Source: Oceanococcus sp041624435 (lineage in GTDB: Bacteria > Pseudomonadota > Gammaproteobacteria > Nevskiales > Oceanococcaceae). Taken from it: a stretch of 64,000 nt of DNA. Where the stretch lies: positions 1-64,000 of the forward strand of contig JBFJVB010000001.1 of assembly GCA_041624435.1 (NCBI GenBank), in the 5' to 3' direction. Shown here piece by piece: positions 27,079-36,576 of this stretch. Under the pieces are notes generated by a model. That model was not told the DNA's origin. It did not search any database and was given only the letters and a program-made list of their open reading frames with translations. The translations under genes and the position numbers were made by a program. Position 1 is the stretch's first letter. The number at the start of each line of letters is the position of its first letter.

Positions 27079-27837
27079 ATGCTGAACATTCAAAATCTAT
27101 CCGCTTCAATCCAGGACAAGGACATCCTCAAAGGGATCAACCTGCACATCAAGCCCGGCGAGGTCCACGCCATCATGGGCCCCAATGGCTCGGGCAAAAG
27201 CACGCTGGCCAATATCCTCGCGGGCCGGGACAGCTACAAGATCACTGGCGGCACGGTGCACTTCGACGACCAGGACCTGCTCGACATGACCCCTGAGCAG
27301 CGGGCCTGCGCCGGAATGTTCCTGGGCTTTCAATACCCGGTGGAGATTCCCGGGGTGAGCAATATGAGCATGCTCAAGGCCGCGGTCAATGCCCGACGCA
27401 AGGCCCATGGCCAGGCTGAAGCCACGCCTCTGGAATTGCTCCAGAAAGTCAAAGCTGCGGCGCAAACCATGCAGGTCGCCGATGCGATGCTGCAGCGTGG
27501 GGTGAACGAAGGCTTTTCCGGCGGCGAGAAAAAGCGCAATGAAATCCTGCAGATGCTGGTGCTGGAGCCACGTCTGGCCATCCTGGACGAAACCGATTCA
27601 GGCCTGGACATCGATGCCCTCAAAGTGGTCTCCGATGGGGTGAATGCCTTGCGCGACCCGCAGCGTTCGGTGATTCTGGTGACCCACTACCAGCGCCTGC
27701 TGGACCATATCAAACCCGATCATGTACATGTGCTGGCCGGTGGTCGGATCGTCGAGTCCGGTGGCCCCGAACTGGCCCTGGAACTGGAATCCAAAGGCTA
27801 TGGCTGGATCACCGAAGCGGCGGAGCCCACGCCATGA
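27079..27837 (+). CDS. sufC: Fe-S cluster assembly ATPase SufC
   Basis: 252 residues, a soluble ABC-type ATPase. Walker A is GPNGSGKSTLANIL, the signature loop is NEGFSGGEKKRNEI and Walker B is LAILDETDSGLD. It drives the conformational change of SufB/SufD during cluster assembly. Its stop overlaps the sufD start as ATGA. Confidence 0.98.
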   Translation: MLNIQNLSASIQDKDILKGINLHIKPGEVHAIMGPNGSGKSTLANILAGRDSYKITGGTVHFDDQDLLDMTPEQRACAGMFLGFQYPVEIPGVSNMSMLKAAVNARRKAHGQAEATPLELLQKVKAAAQTMQVADAMLQRGVNEGFSGGEKKRNEILQMLVLEPRLAILDETDSGLDIDALKVVSDGVNALRDPQRSVILVTHYQRLLDHIKPDHVHVLAGGRIVESGGPELALELESKGYGWITEAAEPTP

Positions 27838-28982
27838 CGGCGACGGTCAGACTTCAGGATATCCAGCTCCCCCATCGCCGTCAGGAAGCCTGGAAATACA
27901 CCGATCTGAGTCAGTATGCTCGACACCTACCCGACGCGCTGAGCCTGGCAAACAGCGACGCTGCCGCGGCGATGCCCGGTGACAGTCTGCTGGGTGCGAC
28001 AGCAACGCAGATTGTTTTTGTCGACGGTGAATATCAGGCACAGTTGTCGGACCCGACTCTGACGCTTGCAGCCCAGAGCGCAGCGCCAGACTGGGATCCA
28101 GGCCTGGATTCATTGCTCGCGGCTACGCCTGCCAGCGCCTACCGCCTGCGCATCAGCCAATCGCCTGCCCAGGCAGTCCACCTGCTGTTCTCCAGCAGCC
28201 GTGATGCCGACTGCCTGCACCGCGTGCATCTCGATCTTGAGCTGGACCCCGGCGTCGAAGTCACGATTCTGGAAGAACACCTGGGCGGCCGTCAGGGCAT
28301 TGCCTTGACCAGCATCGATACCCAGTTGGCGGAGGATTCACAGGCGCACTGGTTGCGGATTCAACACGCGGCGCCGGCGCATACCCTGCTCGCCAGACTG
28401 ACGGCTGACATCGGCCCGCGGGCCAGACTGCATCAGGTGCATGTCGAATGGGGGGCGCGCCTGAGCCGCCTGGACGCCACCCTGCGACTGGCCGGGACCG
28501 AATCACGGCTGGATTATTTCGCCTTGAGCGGCCTCAAGGATCGGCAGCATGTCGATCATCAGGTTCAGGTGCGTCATGACCAAGCACATGGCACCAGCCG
28601 ACTGCGTGCGCGTGGGATTATTGCGGATGCGGCTCGGCAGGTTTTCAATGGCAAGGTCTTCGTGGCCCGACACGCCCAGAAAACCGATTCAGATCAACTG
28701 CTGCGCAATCTGCTGCTCAGCGACAGGGCGGAAGTCGACGCCAAACCGGAACTGGAAATCTACGCCGATGACGTGCGCTGTGCCCACGGCTCGACCGTCG
28801 GCCGGCTGGACGAACAGGCGCTGTTCTATCTGCGCAGCCGGGGCCTGGAACTGGACGAGGCCCGACGCATGCTGATGGTGAGTTTTGCCGAACACATTCT
28901 CACCGAGATTGCCGACGAGAGTTTGCGCGACACGATCCGAGGCGCTCTGGCTGACCACCTCAGCCTGATGACGGCCCGATGA
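27834..28982 (+). CDS. sufD: Fe-S cluster assembly protein SufD
   Basis: 382 residues, paralogous to SufB and with the same right-handed beta-helix core. It keeps the C-terminal ALFYLRSRGLELDEARRMLM helix that docks SufC, and the histidine-containing FVARHAQKTDSDQ. SufD is needed for iron entry into the complex. It overlaps sufC and sufS by 4 bp each, supporting stoichiometric translation. Confidence 0.96.
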   Translation: MTATVRLQDIQLPHRRQEAWKYTDLSQYARHLPDALSLANSDAAAAMPGDSLLGATATQIVFVDGEYQAQLSDPTLTLAAQSAAPDWDPGLDSLLAATPASAYRLRISQSPAQAVHLLFSSSRDADCLHRVHLDLELDPGVEVTILEEHLGGRQGIALTSIDTQLAEDSQAHWLRIQHAAPAHTLLARLTADIGPRARLHQVHVEWGARLSRLDATLRLAGTESRLDYFALSGLKDRQHVDHQVQVRHDQAHGTSRLRARGIIADAARQVFNGKVFVARHAQKTDSDQLLRNLLLSDRAEVDAKPELEIYADDVRCAHGSTVGRLDEQALFYLRSRGLELDEARRMLMVSFAEHILTEIADESLRDTIRGALADHLSLMTAR

Positions 28983-30202
28983 GCGTGCTGGATCTGGAAT
29001 CCATTCGCAGCCAGTTTCCGGTGCTGCAGCAGCAGGTCAACGGTCACGCCCTGGCCTATTTCGACAACGCCGCCACCACGCAAAAACCCGCGGCGGTCAT
29101 CGACTCGTTGCTGCGTTATTACCGCGAAGATAATGCCAACGTTCACCGCGCAGTTCACACCCTGGCGGGCCGGGCGACGCGGGCCTATGAAGGCGCCCGC
29201 GACCGCATCGCCGGCTTCATCAATGCCGGCAGCCGACAGGAACTGGTGTTCACCCGGGGCACGACCGAGTCCATCAACCTGGTCGCCCAGAGCTACCTGC
29301 GTCCCGTGCTGAGACCTGGCGACGAAATTCTGGTCAGCACCTTGGAGCATCATTCCAATATCGTGCCCTGGCAACTGCTGTGCGCCCAGACGGGGGCGCA
29401 GCTCAAGGTGGCGCCAATCCTGGACGATGGCAGCATTGACATGGCGGCCTTCGCGCAGCTGCTCAATGAGCGCACCCGGATGGTCGCGATCGGAGAAGCC
29501 TCCAACGCCATCGGCAGCCGCAACCCGATCGAACAGATCATCCCGCTGGCCCACGCCGCTGGCGCCAAAGTGCTGATCGATGCGGCCCAGACCATGGCCC
29601 ACCACCGGGTCGATGTCCGGGCTCTGGATGTCGACTTTCTGGCATTCTCCGCGCACAAGATGTACGGCCCCACGGGCTTTGGCGCCCTGTACGGCAAACA
29701 GGAATTGCTGGAAGCCGCCGAGCCTTGGCAGGGCGGCGGCGACATGATCGAACACGTCAGCTTCACCGGCAGCACCTGGAACGAACTGCCGTACAAGTTC
29801 GAAGCCGGGACACCGAATATTGCCGGAGCGATCGGCACCGGGGCGGCGGTGGATTTTCTCGAGTCGCTGGACTTTGACGCCGTCGCCGCCCACGAAAACG
29901 CCCTGCTGGAACAGGCCACCGCGGCGCTGCAGGCCATCGATGGCCTACGTATCATTGGCACCGCAGCCGATAAGGCAGCCATCGTGTCCTTTGTGGCTGA
30001 TCGGGCCCATCCTCAGGACATCGGCACCTTGCTGGATGAAAACGGCATTGCGGTGCGTACCGGTCACCATTGCGCCATGCCCTTGATGGCCCGTTTCGGC
30101 GTTCCGGGCACCGTCCGAGCCTCGTTTGCGATTTACAACACCGCCGCGGAAGTCGAGCGTATGGCGCAATGCTTGCAAAGAATCATGCGACTGTTCACCT
30201 GA
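28979..30202 (+). CDS. sufS: Cysteine desulfurase SufS
   Basis: 407 residues, class II PLP-dependent desulfurase supplying sulfur to SufB. The PLP lysine is in AFSAHKMYGPTGFGALYGK and the catalytic Cys in VRTGHHCAMPLM, followed by the substrate-binding Arg in VRASFAIYNT. Class II enzymes normally need a SufE or SufU partner; none is encoded here, so it must lie elsewhere. This is the last gene of the suf operon. Confidence 0.96.
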   Translation: MSVLDLESIRSQFPVLQQQVNGHALAYFDNAATTQKPAAVIDSLLRYYREDNANVHRAVHTLAGRATRAYEGARDRIAGFINAGSRQELVFTRGTTESINLVAQSYLRPVLRPGDEILVSTLEHHSNIVPWQLLCAQTGAQLKVAPILDDGSIDMAAFAQLLNERTRMVAIGEASNAIGSRNPIEQIIPLAHAAGAKVLIDAAQTMAHHRVDVRALDVDFLAFSAHKMYGPTGFGALYGKQELLEAAEPWQGGGDMIEHVSFTGSTWNELPYKFEAGTPNIAGAIGTGAAVDFLESLDFDAVAAHENALLEQATAALQAIDGLRIIGTAADKAAIVSFVADRAHPQDIGTLLDENGIAVRTGHHCAMPLMARFGVPGTVRASFAIYNTAAEVERMAQCLQRIMRLFT

Positions 30203-30316
30203 GATACGGTCCACCCTTGATTTGCGCGTGCACCGGATCCTCTTCCGGGCTGGCCAGTGACCGGTCGAACCGCTATTCTCGGTGATGTAAGCAACTGAAT
30301 TTATTAGGCTTGGTAG

Positions 30317-33300
30317 ATGGCCGAATTGCCCGACAACCCGATCCGACCGCGCTGGTACCAAAGCCTGCGCTGGCTGCTGCTGGGCGGCAATCTACTTCTG
30401 GCCATCGGCTTTGGTGCCACTGCGTTCTGGTTCAACCAGCAGCATCTGGAGCAACCTCTGGCCGAGAAGTCGGCGCATTTGCTGGAGGCGCGCCAGCTTC
30501 GCCTGCAAGATCAGTTGGAAGCCATCGCCCGGAACACGGTCCAGTTCAGCCTGGCTTTGAATGGGCTGGCCGTCAGCCATTGGGGCCAGGAACAGAGCCT
30601 GCGTCGCATGGGTGCGGCGCTGATGGCCAAGATACCCGCCGACTCCCCGATCGTCGCCGCGGGCATCTGGCCCGAACCCCGCCAGTTCAATCCCAAACGT
30701 GAACGCAGCAGTCTGTACTGGACATTGGGCGCCGAGGCTGCAAGCCGAGGCGGACGGTTCCACGACGATTACAATGACCCGGCCAATATCAGCTACCACG
30801 GCGAAATCTGGTACACGCCTGCCCGGTATTATCAGGGCCAGGGCTGTTTCTGGAGTCCACGTTACCTCGAAGCCTTCTTGCGCAAACCGGTCGTCGCTTG
30901 TGCCGTCGCGGTTGAAATTGACGGTCGTTTTGCCGGCGTCACCAGTCTGGTACTGGATCTGACGAAACTCTCCACCGCCCTGCCCCAGCTCAGCTCGGAT
31001 GCGCCTTTCTACCTGCTCCTGGATCAGCAGCAGGCCATTCTCAGCGCGGCTGGCATCGCCACCGCAGCGAACGATAACCTTCCCGCTCTGGCTCAGACTG
31101 ACCCCCGGTTTGGCCAGGTTGCAGTCCAGTTGCATCAGCGCGGCGAAGCGCTCCTCACCCAGGCTCGCCAGGCCGATCCGAACTGGGCCGGTGTCGTGAA
31201 GACGCTGAGCGAATCGACGCGCGGTCTGGCTCAGCGCCAGGCCGAACTGCTGCTCGCACGACTGCGCACTCCGCCCGCCGCGCAGGTTCAGTCGCTCACC
31301 ATCGCCGGCAGTAAAGCGGCGCCGACGGACATCCGTCTGAGCGAAGTCGCGGAGCTGGGCACCCTGCTGGTCGGCCAATTCCAGCCCCCTCTGGTCAATG
31401 GCATTCGCCGTGACTGGCTGGTCAGCGCCGCCACCAGTGCCGGAGCGATCTTCCTGGCCTTGCTGATCTCATTTGCGTGGAGCCAGCGGCTGACCTTGGC
31501 TCCGCTGCACAAGCTGCTGGAACAACTGCAACGGCCCGCCGAAGACACCCGGCTGGAAGACAGCGCTCCCCATGAAATGGGCCTGCTCAAACAGCAGCTC
31601 AATGCCCGACATGAACGCATTCGCGACCTGCTTGACCAACGCGAGTTCCTGGGCGCCAGAGGGCCAAAATTCCAGACCGTAAAAACCGCTGAAAAACCGC
31701 CCGCCGCAGCAGCGCCCTGGGAAATTCTGGATGCCTTTTCCGACGCGCTGGTGGTCACCGACAAGACCGGTAAGGTCGAATACCTCAACACGGCGGCGGA
31801 AACGCTCTCCGGCTGGAAATTGACCCAGGCCCGGAATCTGGGTTTTGATGAAATCTTTCATATCCTGGACCGACGGGGCAAGTCGCGCCTCACTGACCTG
31901 GCCGTTCGCGCGGTCAGCGCGGGTCGGGCCAGTGAAAGGCCACTGCAAACCGTTTTCAAAACCCGCAGCGGTCACGAACTGCCACTGGCCATCACCAGTT
32001 CACCGGTGCGAGGCGAAAACCAGGCGATCAGCAGCGTGCTGCTGATTCTGCATGACATTCGTTCAAACTCCGCAACTGCCGCCCCGGAGTTCCTCACCCA
32101 GGTCAGAGATCCCTTGACCGGCTGCCTGAACCGCGCCGCGTTCGATGCGGAACTGGCCAGTCGCTGCGAGGCCACGCGGCTGGGCGGCGAGCCTCCGTTC
32201 AGCATGCTGTATATCGACGCCGATCGGATGCAATACATCAACGACGCCTTTGGAACGCAAGGCGGAGATGAGTTTCTCCGTCAACTGGCCCGGATGATTC
32301 AGACCGACGTCGGCGAGAGCAACCCGGTCTACCGCCTGCATGGCGACAAGTTCGCGGTGCTGCTGGCCACTGAAGATTCTGCGGAAGCGCAAGTGACGGC
32401 CGAACTCCTGCGCGCCGACGTCCAGAGTGGCGGCTTTCAATGGAACAATGAACGACGCGATGTCAGCATTACCTCGAGCCTGCTGCAGATTGACAGCAAC
32501 AGCGGCCGACCTGTCGACATACTCCGCGCTGCCGATGAGCTGTGCCAACAGGCCCAGGCGGAAGGTCGCGGGCGGGTCGTCAGCGGGCAGGTCAAGAAGA
32601 AAAGCGGGGAACGCCGCGATGACCGCAGCTGGCTGAACAACATCAAGCGTGGTTTGACCGAGGCGGGTTTCCACCTGTCCACCCAGCAGTTGAGCAACCT
32701 GCAACGCAATGCCGATAAAGGCGTGATCTTCGACACCCTCCTGTTGCTTGAAGACGACGAAGGTTTCTGGACCGGAGCCCCGGTCTTCATGCCGATTGCG
32801 GAACGCTACAATCTCGGCCTGGACCTGGATCGCTGGACCGTGCAACACGTTTTCGACAAGCTCTCCCAGGACGTGGAACTCACCGCAGAAATCGATTTCT
32901 GCATGATCTCGCTGTCCGTTAACAGCTTGCAGACGCCGGTGTTTCTGGATTTCCTGATGGAAAACTTCAAGGACAGCGGCGTGCCGCCCCACAAGATCTG
33001 CTTCGATCTCAAAGAGCAGGACGTGTATTCACGGCTTTCGGTGGCGCGAGATTTCTGTCAGGCCGTGACCCGCGCGGGCTGCCGAATGAGCCTGACCAAC
33101 GTATCCACCCGCCCATCCAGCTACGGTCTGCTCAAAGAGCTGCCGATCCATCTGGTGCGCTTTGACCCTACCCTGACCCGCAACGCCGACAGCGATGCGG
33201 TGGACCGTCTGGCCACCGAATCGCTGCACCGGATCGTGCATTCACTGGGCAAACAAAGCCTGGTCACGCAGATCAACACTCCGGAACTGCTGCGCATCAT

Positions 33301-33379
33301 GCAGGGTATCGGCGTCGATTATGCCCAGGGCGATGCGATCGCACGCTCAACCCCGGTGATGTTTCAGGCTCAGGCCTGA
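30317..33379 (+). CDS. Membrane sensor with PAS and degenerate GGDEF and EAL domains
   Basis: 1020 residues. One helix (about 19-40) precedes a periplasmic Cache-like sensor (about 45-345) and a second helix (about 360-385). A HAMP-like segment, a PAS domain (about 465-585), a GGDEF domain (about 600-750) and an EAL domain (about 775-1015) follow. The GGDEF signature reads HGDKF (675-679). The EAL motif reads DTL, and the metal-binding DDFG becomes TNVS (927-930). The catalytic Lys is Arg in LVRFD and the AEGVE Glu is Gln in VTQINT. Neither activity is expected. It probably senses a ligand outside and binds c-di-GMP or a partner inside, like LapD. Confidence 0.85.
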   Translation: MAELPDNPIRPRWYQSLRWLLLGGNLLLAIGFGATAFWFNQQHLEQPLAEKSAHLLEARQLRLQDQLEAIARNTVQFSLALNGLAVSHWGQEQSLRRMGAALMAKIPADSPIVAAGIWPEPRQFNPKRERSSLYWTLGAEAASRGGRFHDDYNDPANISYHGEIWYTPARYYQGQGCFWSPRYLEAFLRKPVVACAVAVEIDGRFAGVTSLVLDLTKLSTALPQLSSDAPFYLLLDQQQAILSAAGIATAANDNLPALAQTDPRFGQVAVQLHQRGEALLTQARQADPNWAGVVKTLSESTRGLAQRQAELLLARLRTPPAAQVQSLTIAGSKAAPTDIRLSEVAELGTLLVGQFQPPLVNGIRRDWLVSAATSAGAIFLALLISFAWSQRLTLAPLHKLLEQLQRPAEDTRLEDSAPHEMGLLKQQLNARHERIRDLLDQREFLGARGPKFQTVKTAEKPPAAAAPWEILDAFSDALVVTDKTGKVEYLNTAAETLSGWKLTQARNLGFDEIFHILDRRGKSRLTDLAVRAVSAGRASERPLQTVFKTRSGHELPLAITSSPVRGENQAISSVLLILHDIRSNSATAAPEFLTQVRDPLTGCLNRAAFDAELASRCEATRLGGEPPFSMLYIDADRMQYINDAFGTQGGDEFLRQLARMIQTDVGESNPVYRLHGDKFAVLLATEDSAEAQVTAELLRADVQSGGFQWNNERRDVSITSSLLQIDSNSGRPVDILRAADELCQQAQAEGRGRVVSGQVKKKSGERRDDRSWLNNIKRGLTEAGFHLSTQQLSNLQRNADKGVIFDTLLLLEDDEGFWTGAPVFMPIAERYNLGLDLDRWTVQHVFDKLSQDVELTAEIDFCMISLSVNSLQTPVFLDFLMENFKDSGVPPHKICFDLKEQDVYSRLSVARDFCQAVTRAGCRMSLTNVSTRPSSYGLLKELPIHLVRFDPTLTRNADSDAVDRLATESLHRIVHSLGKQSLVTQINTPELLRIMQGIGVDYAQGDAIARSTPVMFQAQA

Positions 33380-34251
33380 GCGCGCAGTGCCGCGATCCGC
33401 TCATCCAGTGGTGGATGAGTCATGAACAAGCGTTTCAAACCGCCGCCGAAGCCAGGCGCAATACCAAACGCGCTCATTTGCTCCGGCAGCTCGCCGGGTA
33501 CCGGCTGACGCCCTTTCAGCCGTTCCAGAGCGGCGATCATCTTGCGCCGTCCGGCCAGTTCGGCCCCACCGGCATCGGCCTTGAATTCACGGTAGCGGGA
33601 AAACCAGGCCACGATGGCGCTGGCCAGCACGCCGAACAAAAGCTGCAAGATCATCATCGAAATGAAGTACCCGGGACCTCCGGGCCGATCGCTCTTGAAC
33701 ACGGCCTTGTCGATGAAGTAGCCGACCACCCGGGCCAGAAACATGACGAAGGTATTTACCACGCCTTGAATCAAAGTCAGGGTCACCATATCGCCGTTCG
33801 CCACATGGCTGATTTCATGCCCGAGCACGGCCTCGATTTCGTCCTGTTGCATGCTGCGCAGCAAACCCGTGCTCACCGCGACCAGAGCCTGATTCCGGTT
33901 CATGCCCGTGGCGAAGGCGTTCACATCCGGTGAATCGTAAATCGCCACCTCCGGGATTCCGATCCCGGCCTGACGGGCCTGGCGCGCGACGGTCGCCAGC
34001 AACCAGGCTTCGGCCGAGTTGGCCGGCTTTTCAATGACCTGGGCACGGGTACTGAATTTCGCCATGGTCTTGGACATGGCCAGCGAGATAAACGAACCAC
34101 CCATGCCGAAAATAGCGCAGAAGATCAGCAAGCCGCGCAAATCCAGGCCGCCTTGCTGCAGGTAACGGTCCGCGCCAAGCAGATTGGCGACCACACTCAG
34201 AACAACCATTACGGCAAGATTGGTGCCGAGAAAAAGCATGATGCGTTTCAT
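33370..34251 (-). CDS. htpX: Protease HtpX
   Basis: 293 residues, an inner-membrane zinc metalloprotease for damaged membrane proteins. It has two N-terminal helices, the zinc motif HEISH in EAVLGHEISHVANGD, two more helices after it, and the third zinc ligand Glu in REFKADAGGAEL. The ATG at 34251 has GGAG upstream; a longer frame to 34278 is unlikely. It is tail-to-tail with the sensor gene (10-bp overlap). Confidence 0.96.
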   Translation of the reverse strand: MKRIMLFLGTNLAVMVVLSVVANLLGADRYLQQGGLDLRGLLIFCAIFGMGGSFISLAMSKTMAKFSTRAQVIEKPANSAEAWLLATVARQARQAGIGIPEVAIYDSPDVNAFATGMNRNQALVAVSTGLLRSMQQDEIEAVLGHEISHVANGDMVTLTLIQGVVNTFVMFLARVVGYFIDKAVFKSDRPGGPGYFISMMILQLLFGVLASAIVAWFSRYREFKADAGGAELAGRRKMIAALERLKGRQPVPGELPEQMSAFGIAPGFGGGLKRLFMTHPPLDERIAALRAQA

Positions 34252-34293
34252 AGGAGCTCCAGCCTCAACTGGTAACAAAGAAGAATCTGGCCT

Positions 34294-36567
34294 TTAGATG
34301 GGGGCGTCGTCATCAGGTTCAATCCTCGGCTCATCACCCAGCACGCCGATCGCGTCGACCCGCTGCAATCCGCGAGGCAGCGACTGACCTCGCCCCGCCC
34401 GATTGCCACTGAAGCGCTCGATGTCATCGCGTTTCAGACTGAAGCTGCGTTTACCGGCTTCCAGCTTCAAGACCTGATCCGGCCCCAGCAAACACCAGTG
34501 GCTCAGCTTCTCCTGCCCCTTGAGCGCCATCAGTTTATTGCCCTTGCCCCGGGGCAGCCGGGGGAGTTCGCTAAGGTTCTGAATCAGCAGCCGCCCCTCC
34601 GAACTGATGGTGACCAGGCGCAGGGATTCAATCGCACCGTGAATGCGCAGCGGCGCCATCAGGCCGGCCCCACCCGGCAGACTCACGCAGGCCTTGCCGG
34701 CCTTGTTGCGCGTCTGCAGGTCCTCCAGGGTCGCGACAAAGCCGTAGGCGGCATCGCTGCCGAGCACGTACGCCTGATCCTGCGCCCCCAGGGCCAGGCC
34801 AACGAAACGCGCGCCATCGGCCGGATTGAGCTGACTGGTCAGCGGTTCACCCAGGCTGCGCGCGGACGGCAAACCGTGGGAAGACACGCTGTAGGCCCGA
34901 CCCTTGCTGTCCAGGATCGACAGCGGTTGCCCGGTACGCCCGGTCGCCGCCGCCAGAAACTCGTCTCCGGCCTTGTAATTGAGGCTGGATGGGTCGACCT
35001 GATGCCCCTTGCCGGCGCGGATCCAGCCTGCTTTGGACAGGATCACCGTGATCGGCTCACTCGGCACCATCTTGGATTCATCGATGAGCCTGGCCTGTTC
35101 CCGCACCACCAGAGGCGTCCGCCGCTCATCGCCAAAAGATTCGGCATCCTGCTTGATTTCACTGGCGATCAGCTTCTTGAGCTTGGCAGACGAGCCGAGC
35201 CAGGCTTGCAGGCGATCCCGCTCCTGCGCCAGCTCATCCTGTTCACCACGAATTTTCATTTCCTCCAGGCGCATCAAGTGCCGCAGCTTGAGGTTCAGCA
35301 CCGCTTCGGCCTGAATGTCGCTCAAGCCGAAACGCTCCATCAGCACCGGCTTGGGCTCATCTTCGGTCCGGATGATGCGAATCACTTCATCGATATTGAG
35401 ATAGGCGATCAGCAAACCATCGAGGATGTGCAGCCGGTCCAGCACGGCGGCCAGCCGATGCTCAAGCCGTTTACGCACCGTATCCGTGCGAAACTCCAGC
35501 CATTCCAGCAGCAGACTGCGCAAGCCGCGCACACCTGGACGACCGTTCAGCCCGATCACGTTCATATTGATTCGGTAGGAACGCTCCAGGTCGGTGGTGA
35601 CGAACAGGTGACTCATCAAACCCGCCACATCGACCCGCCTCGAGCGCGGCACAATCACGATGCGCGTCGGATTCTCATGGTCGGACTCGTCGCGCAAGTC
35701 CTCCACCAAAGGCAGTTTCTTGGCCCGCATCTGCGCCGCAATCTGTTCCAGAATCTTGGCCCCGCTGGCCTGGTGCGGCAGCGCATAAATCACGATATCG
35801 CCCTGATCCTCCTGCTGCCAGCGCGCCCGCAGACGCACCTGCCCGTTGCCGGTGGCATAGGCCTTGCGGATGTCGCTGGCCGGGGTGATCAATTCAGCTT
35901 CGGTGGGGAAATCCGGCCCTGGCACCAGGGTATACAGTTCGTCATCATCGATGCCCGGATTTTCCAGCAGGCGAACGCAGGCCAGGGCGACTTCACGCAG
36001 ATTGTGCGGGGGGATGTCGGTGGCCATGCCCACGGCGATACCCGTGGTGCCATTCAGCAACAGATTGGGCAGCCGCGCCGGCAGCACGATCGGCTCCTTC
36101 ATCGTCCCGTCGAAGTTGGGCTGCCAGTCCACGGTGCCCTGATCCAGTTCCGCCAGCAGCAATTCGGCATAGCGGGCCAGTTTGGCCTCGGTGTAACGCA
36201 TCGCCGCAAAGGACTTGGGATCGTCCGGTGCCCCCCAATTGCCCTGTCCCTGAATCAGCGGATAGCGATAGCTGAAATCCTGCGCCATCAACACCATGGC
36301 TTCGTAGCACGCCGAATCACCGTGGGGATGGTACTTGCCCAGCACGTCACCGACGGTACGCGCGGATTTCTTGGGTTTCGCATTCGCGCTCAGATTCAAC
36401 TCCGACATCGCGTACACGATGCGGCGCTGTACCGGCTTCAAACCGTCCCCCAAATGCGGCAGTGCGCGGTCCAGAATCACGTACATGGAATAGTCCAGGT
36501 ACGCACGTTCTGCAAATTCACTCAGCGGCAGACGCTCGGTGGCGTCCATCTCGGTAATATCACCCAT
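34294..36567 (-). CDS. parC: DNA topoisomerase IV subunit A
   Basis: 757 residues, the cleavage/ligation subunit that unlinks daughter chromosomes. The catalytic Tyr is in AMRYTEAKLARYAE. The quinolone-determining region reads GKYHPHGDSACYEAM, with the susceptible-type Ser and Glu. The C-terminal beta-propeller is compact. It follows parE by 9 bp on the same strand. Confidence 0.97.
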   Translation of the reverse strand: MGDITEMDATERLPLSEFAERAYLDYSMYVILDRALPHLGDGLKPVQRRIVYAMSELNLSANAKPKKSARTVGDVLGKYHPHGDSACYEAMVLMAQDFSYRYPLIQGQGNWGAPDDPKSFAAMRYTEAKLARYAELLLAELDQGTVDWQPNFDGTMKEPIVLPARLPNLLLNGTTGIAVGMATDIPPHNLREVALACVRLLENPGIDDDELYTLVPGPDFPTEAELITPASDIRKAYATGNGQVRLRARWQQEDQGDIVIYALPHQASGAKILEQIAAQMRAKKLPLVEDLRDESDHENPTRIVIVPRSRRVDVAGLMSHLFVTTDLERSYRINMNVIGLNGRPGVRGLRSLLLEWLEFRTDTVRKRLEHRLAAVLDRLHILDGLLIAYLNIDEVIRIIRTEDEPKPVLMERFGLSDIQAEAVLNLKLRHLMRLEEMKIRGEQDELAQERDRLQAWLGSSAKLKKLIASEIKQDAESFGDERRTPLVVREQARLIDESKMVPSEPITVILSKAGWIRAGKGHQVDPSSLNYKAGDEFLAAATGRTGQPLSILDSKGRAYSVSSHGLPSARSLGEPLTSQLNPADGARFVGLALGAQDQAYVLGSDAAYGFVATLEDLQTRNKAGKACVSLPGGAGLMAPLRIHGAIESLRLVTISSEGRLLIQNLSELPRLPRGKGNKLMALKGQEKLSHWCLLGPDQVLKLEAGKRSFSLKRDDIERFSGNRAGRGQSLPRGLQRVDAIGVLGDEPRIEPDDDAPI

Positions 36568-36576
36568 CTTGATTCC

